Below are positions 17,789 to 27,495 of a stretch of 64,000 nucleotides of DNA, piece by piece. This stretch comes from Saprospiraceae bacterium (GTDB lineage Bacteria; Bacteroidota; Bacteroidia; Chitinophagales; Saprospiraceae). The stretch is taken from positions 1 to 64,000 of the forward strand of contig JAGQWR010000025.1 of the NCBI GenBank assembly GCA_020437105.1, given 5' to 3'. Positions within the stretch are counted from its first letter, which is position 1. Every line of letters starts with the position of its first letter. Made by a program: the position numbers and the translations under genes. The notes beneath the pieces were generated by a model. It did no database searches. It saw nothing but the letters and a program-made list of their open reading frames with translations, and was not told the origin of the DNA.

Positions 17789-18348
17789 GAGATTAATCGG
17801 TTTTTTATCCTTTCTGCTGGATTCCCCTGATAAATCGTGTATGGGTCCAGGTCTTTTGTTGCTACAGCATATAAACTTAAGACGGCATGCGAGGCACAGG
17901 TAACTCCCGGAGCAACAATTGATTTTGCACCGAGCCAAACACCATCTTCCAAAATGATGGGTTTAACCATCAAGTCGAAACTGGTTTTGGAATAATCGTG
18001 GTTGCCTGTCAGCAGCATCGCACCTTGCGAAAGGCAGCAATGCTTGCCTATACGCACATCCGCCAAATTGTCAATCCAAACCCGCTCACCAATCCAGCTA
18101 TGATCACCGATCTGCAAGCGCCAGGGATATTTAATATTTACCCCGGGTTTGATTATTACGCCGACCCCAATTTTAGCACCAAATAATCGAAGGAGCCAAC
18201 GCTTGGGTCGAACAAGGGGGTTGAGGGGGTTTATAAAAAAGAGGACATTGACAAAGTACCAGCAAAATCGCCGGATGCTTCCGCCTCCCGGAGTAAACCA
18301 ACTGTTGTCAAACCGTGTGTTGTCAACCTGCTCTTTATCAACCTCCAT
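17785..18348 (-). CDS. WcaF-like acetyltransferase (left-handed beta helix)
   Basis: A 187-residue hexapeptide-repeat acyltransferase. The repeats IGVGVIIKPGVNI, IGDHSWIGERVWID, IGKHCCLSQGAMLL and LEDGVWLGAKSIVAPGV form a left-handed beta helix; the catalytic His is in TGNHDYSK. N-terminal FDNSWF...LFFINPLNP matches colanic-acid WcaF-type proteins, which O-acetylate a sugar (often fucose) using acetyl-CoA. It overlaps the GT2 start by 4 bp and the upstream glycosyltransferase stop by 11 bp. Confidence 0.9.
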   Translation of the reverse strand: MEVDKEQVDNTRFDNSWFTPGGGSIRRFCWYFVNVLFFINPLNPLVRPKRWLLRLFGAKIGVGVIIKPGVNIKYPWRLQIGDHSWIGERVWIDNLADVRIGKHCCLSQGAMLLTGNHDYSKTSFDLMVKPIILEDGVWLGAKSIVAPGVTCASHAVLSLYAVATKDLDPYTIYQGNPAERIKNRLIS

Positions 18349-19486
18349 ATAACCGGAACATTTGATTGTATTGGTTCGGGAGATCGGCGTTTCTTAAAAA
18401 GTCATTTGCATAATCCCAAGCACCTTTTGCCCATACTGTATAGGAAATATCTTCCTGAACAGCAAAATGTTCAATCTGTTTGGCAAGATCCCGAGCGTCA
18501 TCCAGAACACAAAGGAGTCCTGCATGCCTTTCTTGTAAATCCTGCCAGGGGGTGAGATGACTAATTACAACTGGTTTGCCAACAACCAAGGATTCAAAAA
18601 TTCCGTGACCAAAATTTTCACCATGTGTTGGGAGCACAAAAATATGATTCTTTTTCAAAATATGCACCACTTCCTGCTGGTCTGCAGCTCCCAGGTAGCT
18701 TGTTTTAATGTTTGTCGGCAACTTATCAATTAACTCCTGGCAGTTTTTCCAATATGCTTCTGATTCAATCGGACCGGCAATTTCCAGGAATATGCTTGAT
18801 TTTACAGATTGTAAGGCTCGGAGTAAATAGTCCAGATTCTTTTTGGGCGAGATTCTGGATATAAAGGCAATGCGCAACAGCCCTTTTTCTTTTTTCAAGG
18901 ATTCGAATGGCGCCTGCTCCGAAACCGGTAAATTTGAAATTAGGGAAATGTTTGCGGCTTTCGGAAAAACGCGTTTAATATCCTGCATTTCCTGCTGGTC
19001 GGTCGCATGCCAGTGAATCCTTTTTTCAATGGCAAATATCCGAAACAGCAACAGGAAAGCCTTTTTCTTTATCGACTTGTATTGTAAAGCGCCAGCGTGT
19101 AACATCCCTCTTGGTGCCAGAAAGAGCTTACCGCTAATCTGGTGCCGCAGATGTAATAAAAGCGGTTTAAGGGTGAAATTTACGGAGTACATTGAGTTGA
19201 GGTACAGGATGTCCGGTGTTGCCAAAAGAATTGCCTCTTTTATTCCTTTAAAAGTCTGACGCTCCTCCGACAGGTAAAAGACTTTTACGCCGGGCTGAAA
19301 TTCGATCCATTGATCAAATACGATGTTTTGGAAGGGCTGGGAATCTCCAAAATCCCGGTCACCGGTCAGTACAAATACCTCGTATGTATCGCTCATAGCT
19401 TGCGCGAGGTTGGTGCAGGATCGCACAGGACCGCCAGCTTTAAAGGCAGGTTCAAACCAGTCTGTTAGAATGAGGAGACGTTTCAT
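18338..19486 (-). CDS. Glycosyltransferase family 4 (GT-B)
   Basis: A 382-residue GT-B enzyme. The N terminus has LTDWFEPAFKAGGPVRS, with the acceptor-binding glycine-rich loop, and LFLAPRGMLHAGAL, common in EPS-locus GT4 proteins. The donor domain has IAFISRISPKKNLDYLL and THGENFGHGIFESLVVGKPVVIS with E-x7-E. It overlaps the WcaF-like gene by 11 bp, so the two are translationally linked. Donor and linkage cannot be deduced. Confidence 0.9.
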   Translation of the reverse strand: MKRLLILTDWFEPAFKAGGPVRSCTNLAQAMSDTYEVFVLTGDRDFGDSQPFQNIVFDQWIEFQPGVKVFYLSEERQTFKGIKEAILLATPDILYLNSMYSVNFTLKPLLLHLRHQISGKLFLAPRGMLHAGALQYKSIKKKAFLLLFRIFAIEKRIHWHATDQQEMQDIKRVFPKAANISLISNLPVSEQAPFESLKKEKGLLRIAFISRISPKKNLDYLLRALQSVKSSIFLEIAGPIESEAYWKNCQELIDKLPTNIKTSYLGAADQQEVVHILKKNHIFVLPTHGENFGHGIFESLVVGKPVVISHLTPWQDLQERHAGLLCVLDDARDLAKQIEHFAVQEDISYTVWAKGAWDYANDFLRNADLPNQYNQMFRLYGG

Positions 19487-19501
19487 TTTTGAAGGCGCTC
19501 T

Positions 19502-20416
19502 TTACTCTGCTAAAATTACACTTAGTTGCTGCTTTAACCAATGGCTGTAAAGCTCCGCCCCCTGACCAAGCAGGTGATGGTTGTCATAAAACAAGGCCGA
19601 ATCAATTGGTGCCTCTTGTGCATTCAATATCCGGGTACCCGGTTTAAATGGGTTTTCGTATTTGGTTGGATAAACTTCCGGCGGAATTAACACGACCAGC
19701 TTTATTCCCTGCTTTTCACAGAGCATTTTTATGCGATTAAAAAAACGCCACTCCCGAGCAGTCATACGCGTTGTGTTCGGAAAAGGTGTAGGGGATTTCT
19801 TTTTCGGATCATGGGTATAGACAAAGCCATTTCCCCGGTATTCATCTTCAGCTGGCGGGTTTACCCGAATGGCATCCCGATTATATATTCCGCGTTTGAT
19901 GGCATAAAAGGCGGCCAGGAAAACATTGCGTACATCCAGGGAAGCAAAGGCCATTCGCGCAAAAGCGCTGGCCGGATATTCCGGATTATTGACCAACAAA
20001 TCCCGGGCAGATTCTACGCCCGTGCCCTTCCCCCAAAGCATGGGGAATACGTCGAGCACCAGGATGTCTGTATGCCCTAAATCTTCTACATAGCGCAGCA
20101 GGAAATAGGCATTAACCATTCGCTGGCCGGATGAGCCGCCATTAAACGCCACTATGCCGGCATCGGACAAAATACCGGGATCCACTCCCCGATACAGGGT
20201 GCTTGGCCCTAAAAACAACATTTTTTCTCGGCCATCATCCAGTAGCGCCCAGGCTTTCAGGTCGGGCATACGCAGGCTTGTAGCGCCATGAAAGGAGGGC
20301 GTTGAAAACACCTTCTTCTCCAGTCCCGGATTGAAACTGGCAAAGGTGGCTACGCCAAAAAAGACCAGACTAAAAAGAGCCAGAAAACGCGCGGTATGGA
20401 TTAAAAATTTACGCAC
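19502..20416 (-). CDS. SGNH-hydrolase-like partner of the MBOAT acyltransferase
   Basis: A 304-residue protein with an N-terminal signal anchor (about 10-28) and an extracytoplasmic SGNH-type domain. LFLGPSTLYRGVDP (67-80) gives the GxS block with S72 as possible nucleophile; FNGGSSGQRM contains the Asn/Gly block; the C-terminal DNHHLLGQGAELY supplies the D-x-x-H end of a triad. Together with the adjacent MBOAT protein (1-bp overlap) it resembles the AlgI/AlgJ-AlgX, DltB/DltD and PatA/PatB pairs, in which an MBOAT protein moves acyl groups across the membrane and the SGNH partner transfers them to the polymer. Confidence 0.82.
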   Translation of the reverse strand: MRKFLIHTARFLALFSLVFFGVATFASFNPGLEKKVFSTPSFHGATSLRMPDLKAWALLDDGREKMLFLGPSTLYRGVDPGILSDAGIVAFNGGSSGQRMVNAYFLLRYVEDLGHTDILVLDVFPMLWGKGTGVESARDLLVNNPEYPASAFARMAFASLDVRNVFLAAFYAIKRGIYNRDAIRVNPPAEDEYRGNGFVYTHDPKKKSPTPFPNTTRMTAREWRFFNRIKMLCEKQGIKLVVLIPPEVYPTKYENPFKPGTRILNAQEAPIDSALFYDNHHLLGQGAELYSHWLKQQLSVILAE

Positions 20417-21840
20417 TAAAATTGAAAGTATATGAAGGATTCGGCCGAAGAAAAATTGGCTAAAATCATTAAGAGCTGGATGGTATAAAAGATATAACGT
20501 ATTGCCACATTCGCCGAAAGGCGGATATTGCGCTCATCTTTGCGAATAATCCATTCTAATAGCAACAAGGCCAAAATATAATATAAACCAGCACTGTAAC
20601 CCGCTGGAAATTGGAGGAATCCCTTTGGAATATGCGCTAAATAATCCAGCGCAACGGAGACCGAATCTGCCCGAAAAAAGATCCAGGCGAAAGTGACTAC
20701 CGCAAAGGTGCCCAGCATAGCCAGACATTCCCGGAAGGAAGGAAATAAACGGTCTTCTGCTATAATAGCCTGCCCGTGTTTTCGATTACGGTCCAACAGT
20801 AAGAGGGGTAAAAAGAGCAGCGCGTGAATACCACCCCAGCAAATGAAGGTCCAGTTGGCACCGTGCCAAAATCCGCTTACCAGGAAGATGATAAATACAT
20901 TGCGGACTACCTTCGCTCGCCCGACTCTGGACCCGCCCAACGGAATGTAGAGGTAGTCTCTAAACCAGGTCGATAGGGAAATATGCCAGCGACGCCAGAA
21001 TTCTGCAATGTCGCGAGAGAAATACGGGAATTTGAAATTCGACATTAATTCCACCCCAAATAATTTGGCGACCCCGATGGCAATATCTGAATAGCCGCTG
21101 AAATCACAATAAATTTGAAAGGCAAAATAAATGGCTCCAAGCACCAATACGGAGCCGGGGTAGGTATCATAATTTGAAAAAATATCGTCAACGACCGGGG
21201 CCAAAAAATCGGCGATCACGACCTTTTTAAACATCCCCCAAAGGATGAGCCGAAGGCCTTCGAGTCCCTGCTGGTAGGAAAAGGACCTGGGGCGTTCTAT
21301 TTGCGGGAGCAGATTTGCTGCCCGTTCGATCGGACCAGCCACCAATTGCGGAAAAAAACTTACGAAGGCGGCAAAATTGATGAAGCTCTTTGTCGGTATC
21401 AGCTTCCCGCGGTAAACATCAATGGAATAAGAAAGCGTTTGGAAGGTATAAAAGGAGATGCCGACAGGCAGGATTAATTTTAGGGATGCGACAGAGATTT
21501 CGATCCCAAAAAAAGCCCAGGCATCGACCCAGCTTTCCAGAAAAAAATTAAAATACTTGAAGACAGCGAGCAGTCCGAGGTTTACGATTATACTCGTGCC
21601 GAGAAGCAGTTTCTTTTTTGAAGAAGCAGCTGTTTTCTCCAGTCTGATACCAATAACAAAATCAACTACTGTGCTAAAGAGGATGAGTGTTAAAAAGCGA
21701 TAATCCCACCAGCCATAAAACAGATAACTGGCCAGGAGCAGGAAGCTATTTTGCCCCTTTAGCTTTCCGCTGAATACACTCCAGTAAAGCGCAAAAACAA
21801 GGGGCAGAAAGAGGAAAAATATGAGGGAATTAAAAAGCAA
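20416..21840 (-). CDS. MBOAT family membrane O-acyltransferase (AlgI-like)
   Basis: A multi-pass membrane protein of about 474 residues. FWRRWHISLSTWFRDYLY and SGFWHGANWTF carry the conserved region and catalytic His of MBOAT/AlgI proteins. It would accept acyl groups on the cytoplasmic side for O-acylation of the exported polysaccharide. The longest frame begins at ATG 21915 but overlaps the upstream gene by 61 bp with non-homologous residues; a TTG at 21840 gives the family-typical start (M)LFNSLIFFLFLPLVFALYW, so I set the start there. It overlaps its SGNH partner by 1 bp. Confidence 0.92.
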   Translation of the reverse strand: MLFNSLIFFLFLPLVFALYWSVFSGKLKGQNSFLLLASYLFYGWWDYRFLTLILFSTVVDFVIGIRLEKTAASSKKKLLLGTSIIVNLGLLAVFKYFNFFLESWVDAWAFFGIEISVASLKLILPVGISFYTFQTLSYSIDVYRGKLIPTKSFINFAAFVSFFPQLVAGPIERAANLLPQIERPRSFSYQQGLEGLRLILWGMFKKVVIADFLAPVVDDIFSNYDTYPGSVLVLGAIYFAFQIYCDFSGYSDIAIGVAKLFGVELMSNFKFPYFSRDIAEFWRRWHISLSTWFRDYLYIPLGGSRVGRAKVVRNVFIIFLVSGFWHGANWTFICWGGIHALLFLPLLLLDRNRKHGQAIIAEDRLFPSFRECLAMLGTFAVVTFAWIFFRADSVSVALDYLAHIPKGFLQFPAGYSAGLYYILALLLLEWIIRKDERNIRLSANVAIRYIFYTIQLLMILANFSSAESFIYFQF

Positions 21841-21854
21841 TACCTGGCAAGGTT

Positions 21855-22910
21855 TTAAGGCTTCAAAGTCGGCTTGACACTCAGCAAGGTAGCTGCCCAT
21901 CTTGGATAATCCCATTGCATCGCCAGGTTTTTACTATTGGCTCCCATGCTTTGCAATTCAGAATCAGTGGATTCCATCAAATGTTTCAATTTTTCCTGAA
22001 GATCAGATTCATTTCCTGTTTGAAAGGTAAATCCATTGAAGCCGGGGATCAGAAAAGCATCAGCGGCTCCTACCGTATCCGACAGCAACAGGGGCATGCC
22101 CGCTGCAGCGGCTTCATGTACGACCACGCCCCAGTGCTCGTTTTGACTGGGGAGACAGAAAACCCCATATTCAGCGAGTGTGGCAGGCAGACGTTGGGGA
22201 GGGACAAAATCGTGTATGTAGAGATTCGGTCCGCCGATTTTTTTTAGTTCTGTTTCCAGTGGGCCTCGCCCGATAAAATGCAGGCTCCAATCGGAGGGTT
22301 TTTCCTGTTGTAATTGTTGGAATGTGCGGGCTAATTGCAGCGGCTGCTTATAATCCACAAATCGGCCAACGAACAGCAATTTTCGTGGATAGCTTTTTCT
22401 TTTTTTGCCCGCTTCCGCGAATGCCTGAATATTGGCGCAGTATAATCCGGTAAGGATTTGGGTCTGAGAAAATCCCAGACGGGAAGCAAAAGCATACTGT
22501 GGACTACCCGGCACCCATATATGGCTGGCCATTTTTTGAATACGATATTTTCCGATAAGGGCTCCAAAAGATTGCCGAAGCGTTCCTTTCCAGGGATTAT
22601 CCATTCCTAAAACAACGGGAACTCCTTTTTGTCGGTAATCCCGGGCGAGCTTTCGGTAACGGGGATCCGCCCAGCCTGCCACATACAGGATATCCGGTTG
22701 AAAGGACAAAGCCAGTTGTTCTAAAGCCTTTAGGCTAAGCCCTGAGCCATCCTTGATCTGCAGTCTTTTTTGTTCTTCAAACTGAAACGGCGCATTTGGA
22801 TCCGGACGTTGAGTGATAACCAATAGCTCTGCGTCTTTTTCAGCCGCCAGATAACGGAGGCCTTGATAGAAGTAGTCTGCCAGGCGAGTATAGAGGAAGA
22901 GGATTTTCAT
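21855..22910 (-). CDS. Glycosyltransferase family 4 (GT-B)
   Basis: A 351-residue GT-B enzyme beginning MKILFLYTRLADYFYQGL. The donor domain has LLFVGRFVDYKQP, FCLPSQNEHWGVVVHEAAAAG and an E-x7-type motif near GMPLLLSD. I use ATG 22910 rather than 22934: it starts 4 bp after the upstream stop and at the first beta strand of the fold. It is followed by the MBOAT gene. Donor sugar unknown. Confidence 0.88.
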   Translation of the reverse strand: MKILFLYTRLADYFYQGLRYLAAEKDAELLVITQRPDPNAPFQFEEQKRLQIKDGSGLSLKALEQLALSFQPDILYVAGWADPRYRKLARDYRQKGVPVVLGMDNPWKGTLRQSFGALIGKYRIQKMASHIWVPGSPQYAFASRLGFSQTQILTGLYCANIQAFAEAGKKRKSYPRKLLFVGRFVDYKQPLQLARTFQQLQQEKPSDWSLHFIGRGPLETELKKIGGPNLYIHDFVPPQRLPATLAEYGVFCLPSQNEHWGVVVHEAAAAGMPLLLSDTVGAADAFLIPGFNGFTFQTGNESDLQEKLKHLMESTDSELQSMGANSKNLAMQWDYPRWAATLLSVKPTLKP

Positions 22911-22914
22911 GGGA

Positions 22915-23928
22915 TTAGGAAGGGGATTCAACAAAAGTTAAGGCCTCCTTGTACAAGGATTCATACATTTCGCCAATGTGCTCTAAGTCATAATTCCGGA
23001 CATTCTCCAATCCAGTTTTTATCAAATCCTCTCGGAGCTTATCCTGTTCTAATATCGAAATAATACCGCTGCGAATAGACTGAATATCCAGGGGATTGAC
23101 TAAAACCGCTCCACCACCAGCCACTTCCCGGGTTGGAGAAATATCGCTGGTCAAGATACATCGTCCGATAGCTTGTCCTTCCAAAATCGGCATACCAAAT
23201 CCTTCGTGTGTACTCGGGAAGGCAACCAGGTCACAGGAGACATATTTTTCGATTAGCTCTATTCTCGTGAGTCCTTCAGATTGAACATAATCGATATCGT
23301 TTTCCATCAATTGGGTTTTATCATCCTGTGAAATTGCACCTACAATTTCAAGTATGACATTTAGACCTTGCAGTGCTTTAATGAGGCGATGTAAATTTTT
23401 GTGTCGAGCCGTTCCCACAAATAAAATTCGCGGCTTTTCTGCATTAAACGGTGCGGGAGTATATTCAATTCGGGGATCTACAAAGTTTGGAATTAAGCGA
23501 ATTTTATCCGGGTTGGTATTTTTTAGTTCGAGCAATTGATTTTGGGTTTTTGCCGAAATCGTCGTAATATAATCTGCCCGTTTCATGGGCCAATCAAACC
23601 AAAGTTTTTTGAACACCAGGTAACGAACACTTCCTTTCGGGTAATGTCCCAGTAAGCCGGTATCGTGAATTGTCAGAATATTTTTATTGGCCTTTGAAAA
23701 AAACAGGATAAGATAATGTACATCGCCTGTTACATGGTTTATGTTTCCCTGGTTTTGGCGGCCAAATCGTCCATTTTTCCAAACTGATTTGAAGCCACTG
23801 GTAACAAAAGGAACCTCTACACAGGAAACTTCCTGCCTTTTCTGAATCCAACTGATTAAGGCTCCGAATAACGCCTCAATACTAAATCGCTTAGTTTTCT
23901 TGCTTCGAAAGAAATAATGAATATGCAT
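22915..23928 (-). CDS. Glycosyltransferase family 4 (GT-B)
   Basis: A 337-residue GT-B enzyme. Features are MHIHYFFRSKK at the start, TIHDTGLLGHYPKG in the acceptor domain, ILFVGTARHKNLHRLIKAL at the donor-domain start and FPSTHEGFGMPILEGQAIG with the E-x7-E pair. The start of the acceptor domain is shortened compared with typical GT4 proteins of about 380 residues. It is separated by 2 bp from the polymerase candidate upstream and by 4 bp from the next glycosyltransferase. Confidence 0.9.
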   Translation of the reverse strand: MHIHYFFRSKKTKRFSIEALFGALISWIQKRQEVSCVEVPFVTSGFKSVWKNGRFGRQNQGNINHVTGDVHYLILFFSKANKNILTIHDTGLLGHYPKGSVRYLVFKKLWFDWPMKRADYITTISAKTQNQLLELKNTNPDKIRLIPNFVDPRIEYTPAPFNAEKPRILFVGTARHKNLHRLIKALQGLNVILEIVGAISQDDKTQLMENDIDYVQSEGLTRIELIEKYVSCDLVAFPSTHEGFGMPILEGQAIGRCILTSDISPTREVAGGGAVLVNPLDIQSIRSGIISILEQDKLREDLIKTGLENVRNYDLEHIGEMYESLYKEALTFVESPS

Positions 23929-23930
23929 AA

Positions 23931-25304
23931 TTAAATCCGCGCTTTTAAAACGTATCGAAAACCTGCATAAACAAGCCAGGCAAAAAAAGCTCCCTTAACG
24001 AGTGCATTCATAACACTCAGGACATCCGTTTCTACTTTTACAGAATAATAAAATAAATAGGGAATCCACAATACTAAGGATGGGTTTTTCCAGCTTAATT
24101 TTAAAACTAAATTTACCGATACATTTAGGAACAAGCCAAAAAAGAACATAAAAACAATTCCTCCTGTCCTGCCAAAATTCCCATAAGCCTCTGCTACGGG
24201 AGATATATTCATACTATATCCTTCCACCGTTTTTCCGGCATAGCGCTTCATGTTGTATTTTCCGCCTGCCTCCGGCTTTCCGGGCCAAAAAACACGTGGA
24301 ATAAAAACAGCCGCAAGGGATCGAGCCATATCCCTGCCATTTGAAAATGGCGCCTTTTCGGGAATGTAGTCCATTACCTGTGCAATCATTAAACCCTGAT
24401 TGCCCCGTTGTGCAAATCCGAACAACAATTCAGAATCGGTAAAAATGGAAACGGGATCTGTAATTTTTTCAAATATTAACCCCCCAAATAACGCAATTTT
24501 ATTCCCGCCATATCCGCCCCATATTTCACTTCTATAGGTATGTTTTATTGATTGCAGGAAAATCACACTCATTATACCCACAAGCATCAATAAAACCTTT
24601 AACATAGGTTTTATTCGCTTTTGAAAGCCCACAGAAGAAACTAAAAAAGTCAGGATGATTAAAAAAAGTAATTCTCCGAACATAGCCTGACTCAATGTGC
24701 GGAATAAAAGAATCCCTATGGCTATCGCCAGAATGGTCTTTTTATTTTGAAAGTCAGAATAAAAAGCATAAAAAGCAGCAACATAGAACAGGTCTGCTGA
24801 AAGTTTAAAAACAAAACCTAATCCACTGGGTGCAAAAGGGCTCAAAATGATGGAAAACGATCCAATTATTAGTAGAATCAAGGTAATCTTCCCCTTACCC
24901 TCTAAATAGGCTCTAGCTCTATCTAACCAGATTTTATGATCCGGATAACTTGAATATTTAAATGGAACAAATAACCCAAAAATCATCAAAAGGGTAGCCG
25001 GAAACACATAGGAATAATATTCTTCCGACGGTATCGGCATGAAAGACTTCCAAATATTAGCCAGTTCATTATCCTCTGTGTAAATATGGTAGAATATAAT
25101 CGGCACCACCAACCAAAATATTACAGCCAAACTAGCAACGAGATCACAAATAGCAATCCGGTAACCAATATTGCCAATAAACCTTGGAAAGACTATTCCC
25201 AATAATGCAAGAGAAGCACTTTCCCATATTGTAAAATGCAAGAATTGCCAGGAAGCAAGAAATACTACAACTGGCAAGGAATATAGAAGTGTCCGTTTTA
25301 GCAT
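23931..25304 (-). CDS. Candidate Wzy-type polysaccharide polymerase
   Basis: A 457-residue, very hydrophobic protein with about ten or more membrane segments and one larger external loop near residues 300-370 containing GNQGLMIAQVMDYIPEK, FIPRVFWPGKPEAGG and AEAYGNFG. This loop pattern (PRVFWPGKP then AYGNFG) recurs in Wzy-type O-antigen polymerases that join repeat units on undecaprenyl-PP. Sequence conservation in Wzy is low, so the call rests on topology, loop pattern and context between glycosyltransferases. The gene is visibly AT-richer than the region around 46 kb. Confidence 0.75.
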   Translation of the reverse strand: MLKRTLLYSLPVVVFLASWQFLHFTIWESASLALLGIVFPRFIGNIGYRIAICDLVASLAVIFWLVVPIIFYHIYTEDNELANIWKSFMPIPSEEYYSYVFPATLLMIFGLFVPFKYSSYPDHKIWLDRARAYLEGKGKITLILLIIGSFSIILSPFAPSGLGFVFKLSADLFYVAAFYAFYSDFQNKKTILAIAIGILLFRTLSQAMFGELLFLIILTFLVSSVGFQKRIKPMLKVLLMLVGIMSVIFLQSIKHTYRSEIWGGYGGNKIALFGGLIFEKITDPVSIFTDSELLFGFAQRGNQGLMIAQVMDYIPEKAPFSNGRDMARSLAAVFIPRVFWPGKPEAGGKYNMKRYAGKTVEGYSMNISPVAEAYGNFGRTGGIVFMFFFGLFLNVSVNLVLKLSWKNPSLVLWIPYLFYYSVKVETDVLSVMNALVKGAFFAWLVYAGFRYVLKARI

Positions 25305-25306
25305 TC

Positions 25307-26449
25307 TTATAATGCTCCCTTGATCAATGCTTCCATTATAGGAGTTAAACTCTTTTGACAGGTATAAGGATAATTGTTGTATGCCACAGATAACTTTTTT
25401 TTGTTCGGCATGACTGGCGCCATTTGATCCAACTTCTTAAAGTTAACACAGATTATCGGAGGTCCAAAATCGGTTGGGTCAACACTGTGACAACCTTCCA
25501 TTTCTTCCGGATACCAAATACTTAAGCCGCAAATGTGGTATTCAAAAAGTTTATTTGGTGCATTATGAATATAATTTGGGATATGCCCTTTGTACAGGAT
25601 GAGGCCGATATCATATTCTGGTAGCACTTTTGGAATTTCCGTATAATTAATTGGGCGGTGAAGTTTAATGGCCTGACCTCCTATTTCTCCTATATAACGC
25701 CTGACCTCCTCTTCCATTTGATAAGAATAAATATCGAGGCTATATCGACCGTCAGACCTTTGTACCCATTCACAAACTTCTCGTATATAGGTTGAATTAA
25801 ATCCCAGTGAACCTACATATACCAATTTTACCGGTCTTACGGTTTCGGTTTTAGCCTGACGCATTTTCAACCAAGCTTCAGGTGGATAATTTGGCATTAT
25901 TCGGGTAGATAAGTCTGAAGCGACAAGGTGTTCATCCTCCAGAAACAGTTGCATCCTTCTGCTATTGGTATGAGAAATCCATTGAGCGCGCGGGTATAAC
26001 CATTTTTCAGATTTATGAATGAGTCGGGTTAAGACCATACCATTTACCTGTTCTTCCTGAGAAGTATATTCATGATAATGGATATACACTCTGGTTTTTG
26101 GAAAAAGCCATTTGTAGAAGATGGCTGGAAATGCAGATATGGTTTCAAAATAGATGATCTGTCCAGGCCTGAATCTTAACAACTTTATGATCGCACTCAA
26201 ATTGAATGTGAAATACCGTAATAGTCGGCTTAAGCGACCTAAACTTCTTTCCTGAGTGATCAATCGGTTTATCCGCAGATTTACACCGTCGCCAAGAAAA
26301 AGCTTCAGGCCAATGCTTTTTTGACTAGTAAACACCTGCCACTTATAGTCTGGCATTTGGGCCGGCAAAAGCTGCAAAACATTCATCACCGGAGGATAGG
26401 CTTCCAGTGGTTGGAAATGAATTATGCTAATCCGTTTATTCGACGACAT
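25307..26449 (-). CDS. Probable glycosyltransferase (divergent GT-B)
   Basis: A 380-residue protein with a GT-B outline: an N-terminal Rossmann-like half (ISIIHFQPLEAYPPVMNVLQLL, IYFETISAFPAIFYKW, VYIHYHEYTS) and a second half starting KLVYVGSLGFNSTYI. The donor-site region is IPNYIHNAPNKLFEYHICG, where NKLFEY stands at the position of the usual E-x7-E motif. Start and stop abut the neighbouring genes (2-bp gap to the polymerase candidate, 1-bp overlap upstream), so it belongs to the operon. Specific activity unknown. Confidence 0.75.
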   Translation of the reverse strand: MSSNKRISIIHFQPLEAYPPVMNVLQLLPAQMPDYKWQVFTSQKSIGLKLFLGDGVNLRINRLITQERSLGRLSRLLRYFTFNLSAIIKLLRFRPGQIIYFETISAFPAIFYKWLFPKTRVYIHYHEYTSQEEQVNGMVLTRLIHKSEKWLYPRAQWISHTNSRRMQLFLEDEHLVASDLSTRIMPNYPPEAWLKMRQAKTETVRPVKLVYVGSLGFNSTYIREVCEWVQRSDGRYSLDIYSYQMEEEVRRYIGEIGGQAIKLHRPINYTEIPKVLPEYDIGLILYKGHIPNYIHNAPNKLFEYHICGLSIWYPEEMEGCHSVDPTDFGPPIICVNFKKLDQMAPVMPNKKKLSVAYNNYPYTCQKSLTPIMEALIKGAL

Positions 26450-27495
26450 TAAAGCTGTTCTAATAAATGTTTTGAAAATTCCTGGATTCTATTTCGGTAA
26501 CTATAATTTGAATTAATCGACCGCTTGTGTGCATTCAAACCGATAGCCCGTGCTTTCTCCGGATGCTTTTGATAAAAATCCAGTAAGGACTTCAATTCTT
26601 CCATTGTAGAAAAATAGACAGCCTCTTTTCCCTCCTCAAAAAATTCAAGTTGCTCTTCTGTTCGGTCGGCAATAAGCATTCCTCCTGCAAAGGGAACCTC
26701 AAAGGTGCGCATGTTATGCGATTCTTCAATTAAATTTTGCTGACGTAGAAAATTGATGGAACCAAGCGCTTTTCCTTGTGCGAAATAATATGATTCGTTG
26801 TATAACGACTCTCCGGTGTAACTTTTTTTGATCCGTTCGCGTTTTGATTTACTTTCCCATTCCGACCCTCCGAATATTTTCAAATATTCGGATTGTAATT
26901 GATCTAAAGCCCTTTCTCTATCCCGATCAAAAGCTCCAATAAAAACAAAAAAATGTTCCAGATAATCCAATCTCGGATTAGACTGTATTGTTATTGTTTC
27001 ATCATAGCCAAAGGGTAGAAAATAGGATTCAACTCCATGTATATCTTTTAAATCCCGACAGATACGTTTTGCATAACTACTATAAATATGATAATGAGAA
27101 ATAGCATCCTTTACAAATTTATTGCCTGAACCTCTACTGTATATCTTTGTTGGGTGGTCTGGATTATAATTGACCAGAAGCCTACAATAAGTCCTTAATT
27201 CCAATACGCTTTCGGGTAATAATTCCATGCCTTTGAAAACAAGTATTACATCATACTTGATTTTTCCTTTTTCCAAATACTTAAATAAGCGCTTATTCAA
27301 AGGGCCTAAAAACTGTCGAGGCATTAAACGGTGTTGACTCTTCCGGAACAGGCTGTCTCCTCTGGCTTCATTAAATGTTTCTCGAAGGTCGTATGTGGAA
27401 ACACCCCAGGAAACCTCAGAGAATACACGCAGGAACTGATGCTCAATAGCACCTTTCGAAAAGGAACCGATTAATAATATACGATTTTGCCTCAC
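26449..27495 (-). CDS. Probable glycosyltransferase (CgeB/Glyco_trans_1_2-like)
   Basis: A protein of about 348 residues. ILLIGSFSKGAIEHQFLRVF starts the fold; ILVFKGMELLPESVL and NYNPDHPTKIYS are typical of CgeB-like GT-B proteins; the C-terminal part has RTFEVPFAGGMLIADRTEEQLEFFEEGKEAVYF broken into the standard Glyco_trans_1_2 pattern (gxxlltd, fxxgxexxxf). An ATG at 27519 would overlap the upstream gene by 28 bp; a GTG at 27495 gives a 4-bp GTGA overlap like the ATGA junctions elsewhere in this operon, so I prefer it. Donor unknown. Confidence 0.75.
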   Translation of the reverse strand: MRQNRILLIGSFSKGAIEHQFLRVFSEVSWGVSTYDLRETFNEARGDSLFRKSQHRLMPRQFLGPLNKRLFKYLEKGKIKYDVILVFKGMELLPESVLELRTYCRLLVNYNPDHPTKIYSRGSGNKFVKDAISHYHIYSSYAKRICRDLKDIHGVESYFLPFGYDETITIQSNPRLDYLEHFFVFIGAFDRDRERALDQLQSEYLKIFGGSEWESKSKRERIKKSYTGESLYNESYYFAQGKALGSINFLRQQNLIEESHNMRTFEVPFAGGMLIADRTEEQLEFFEEGKEAVYFSTMEELKSLLDFYQKHPEKARAIGLNAHKRSINSNYSYRNRIQEFSKHLLEQL

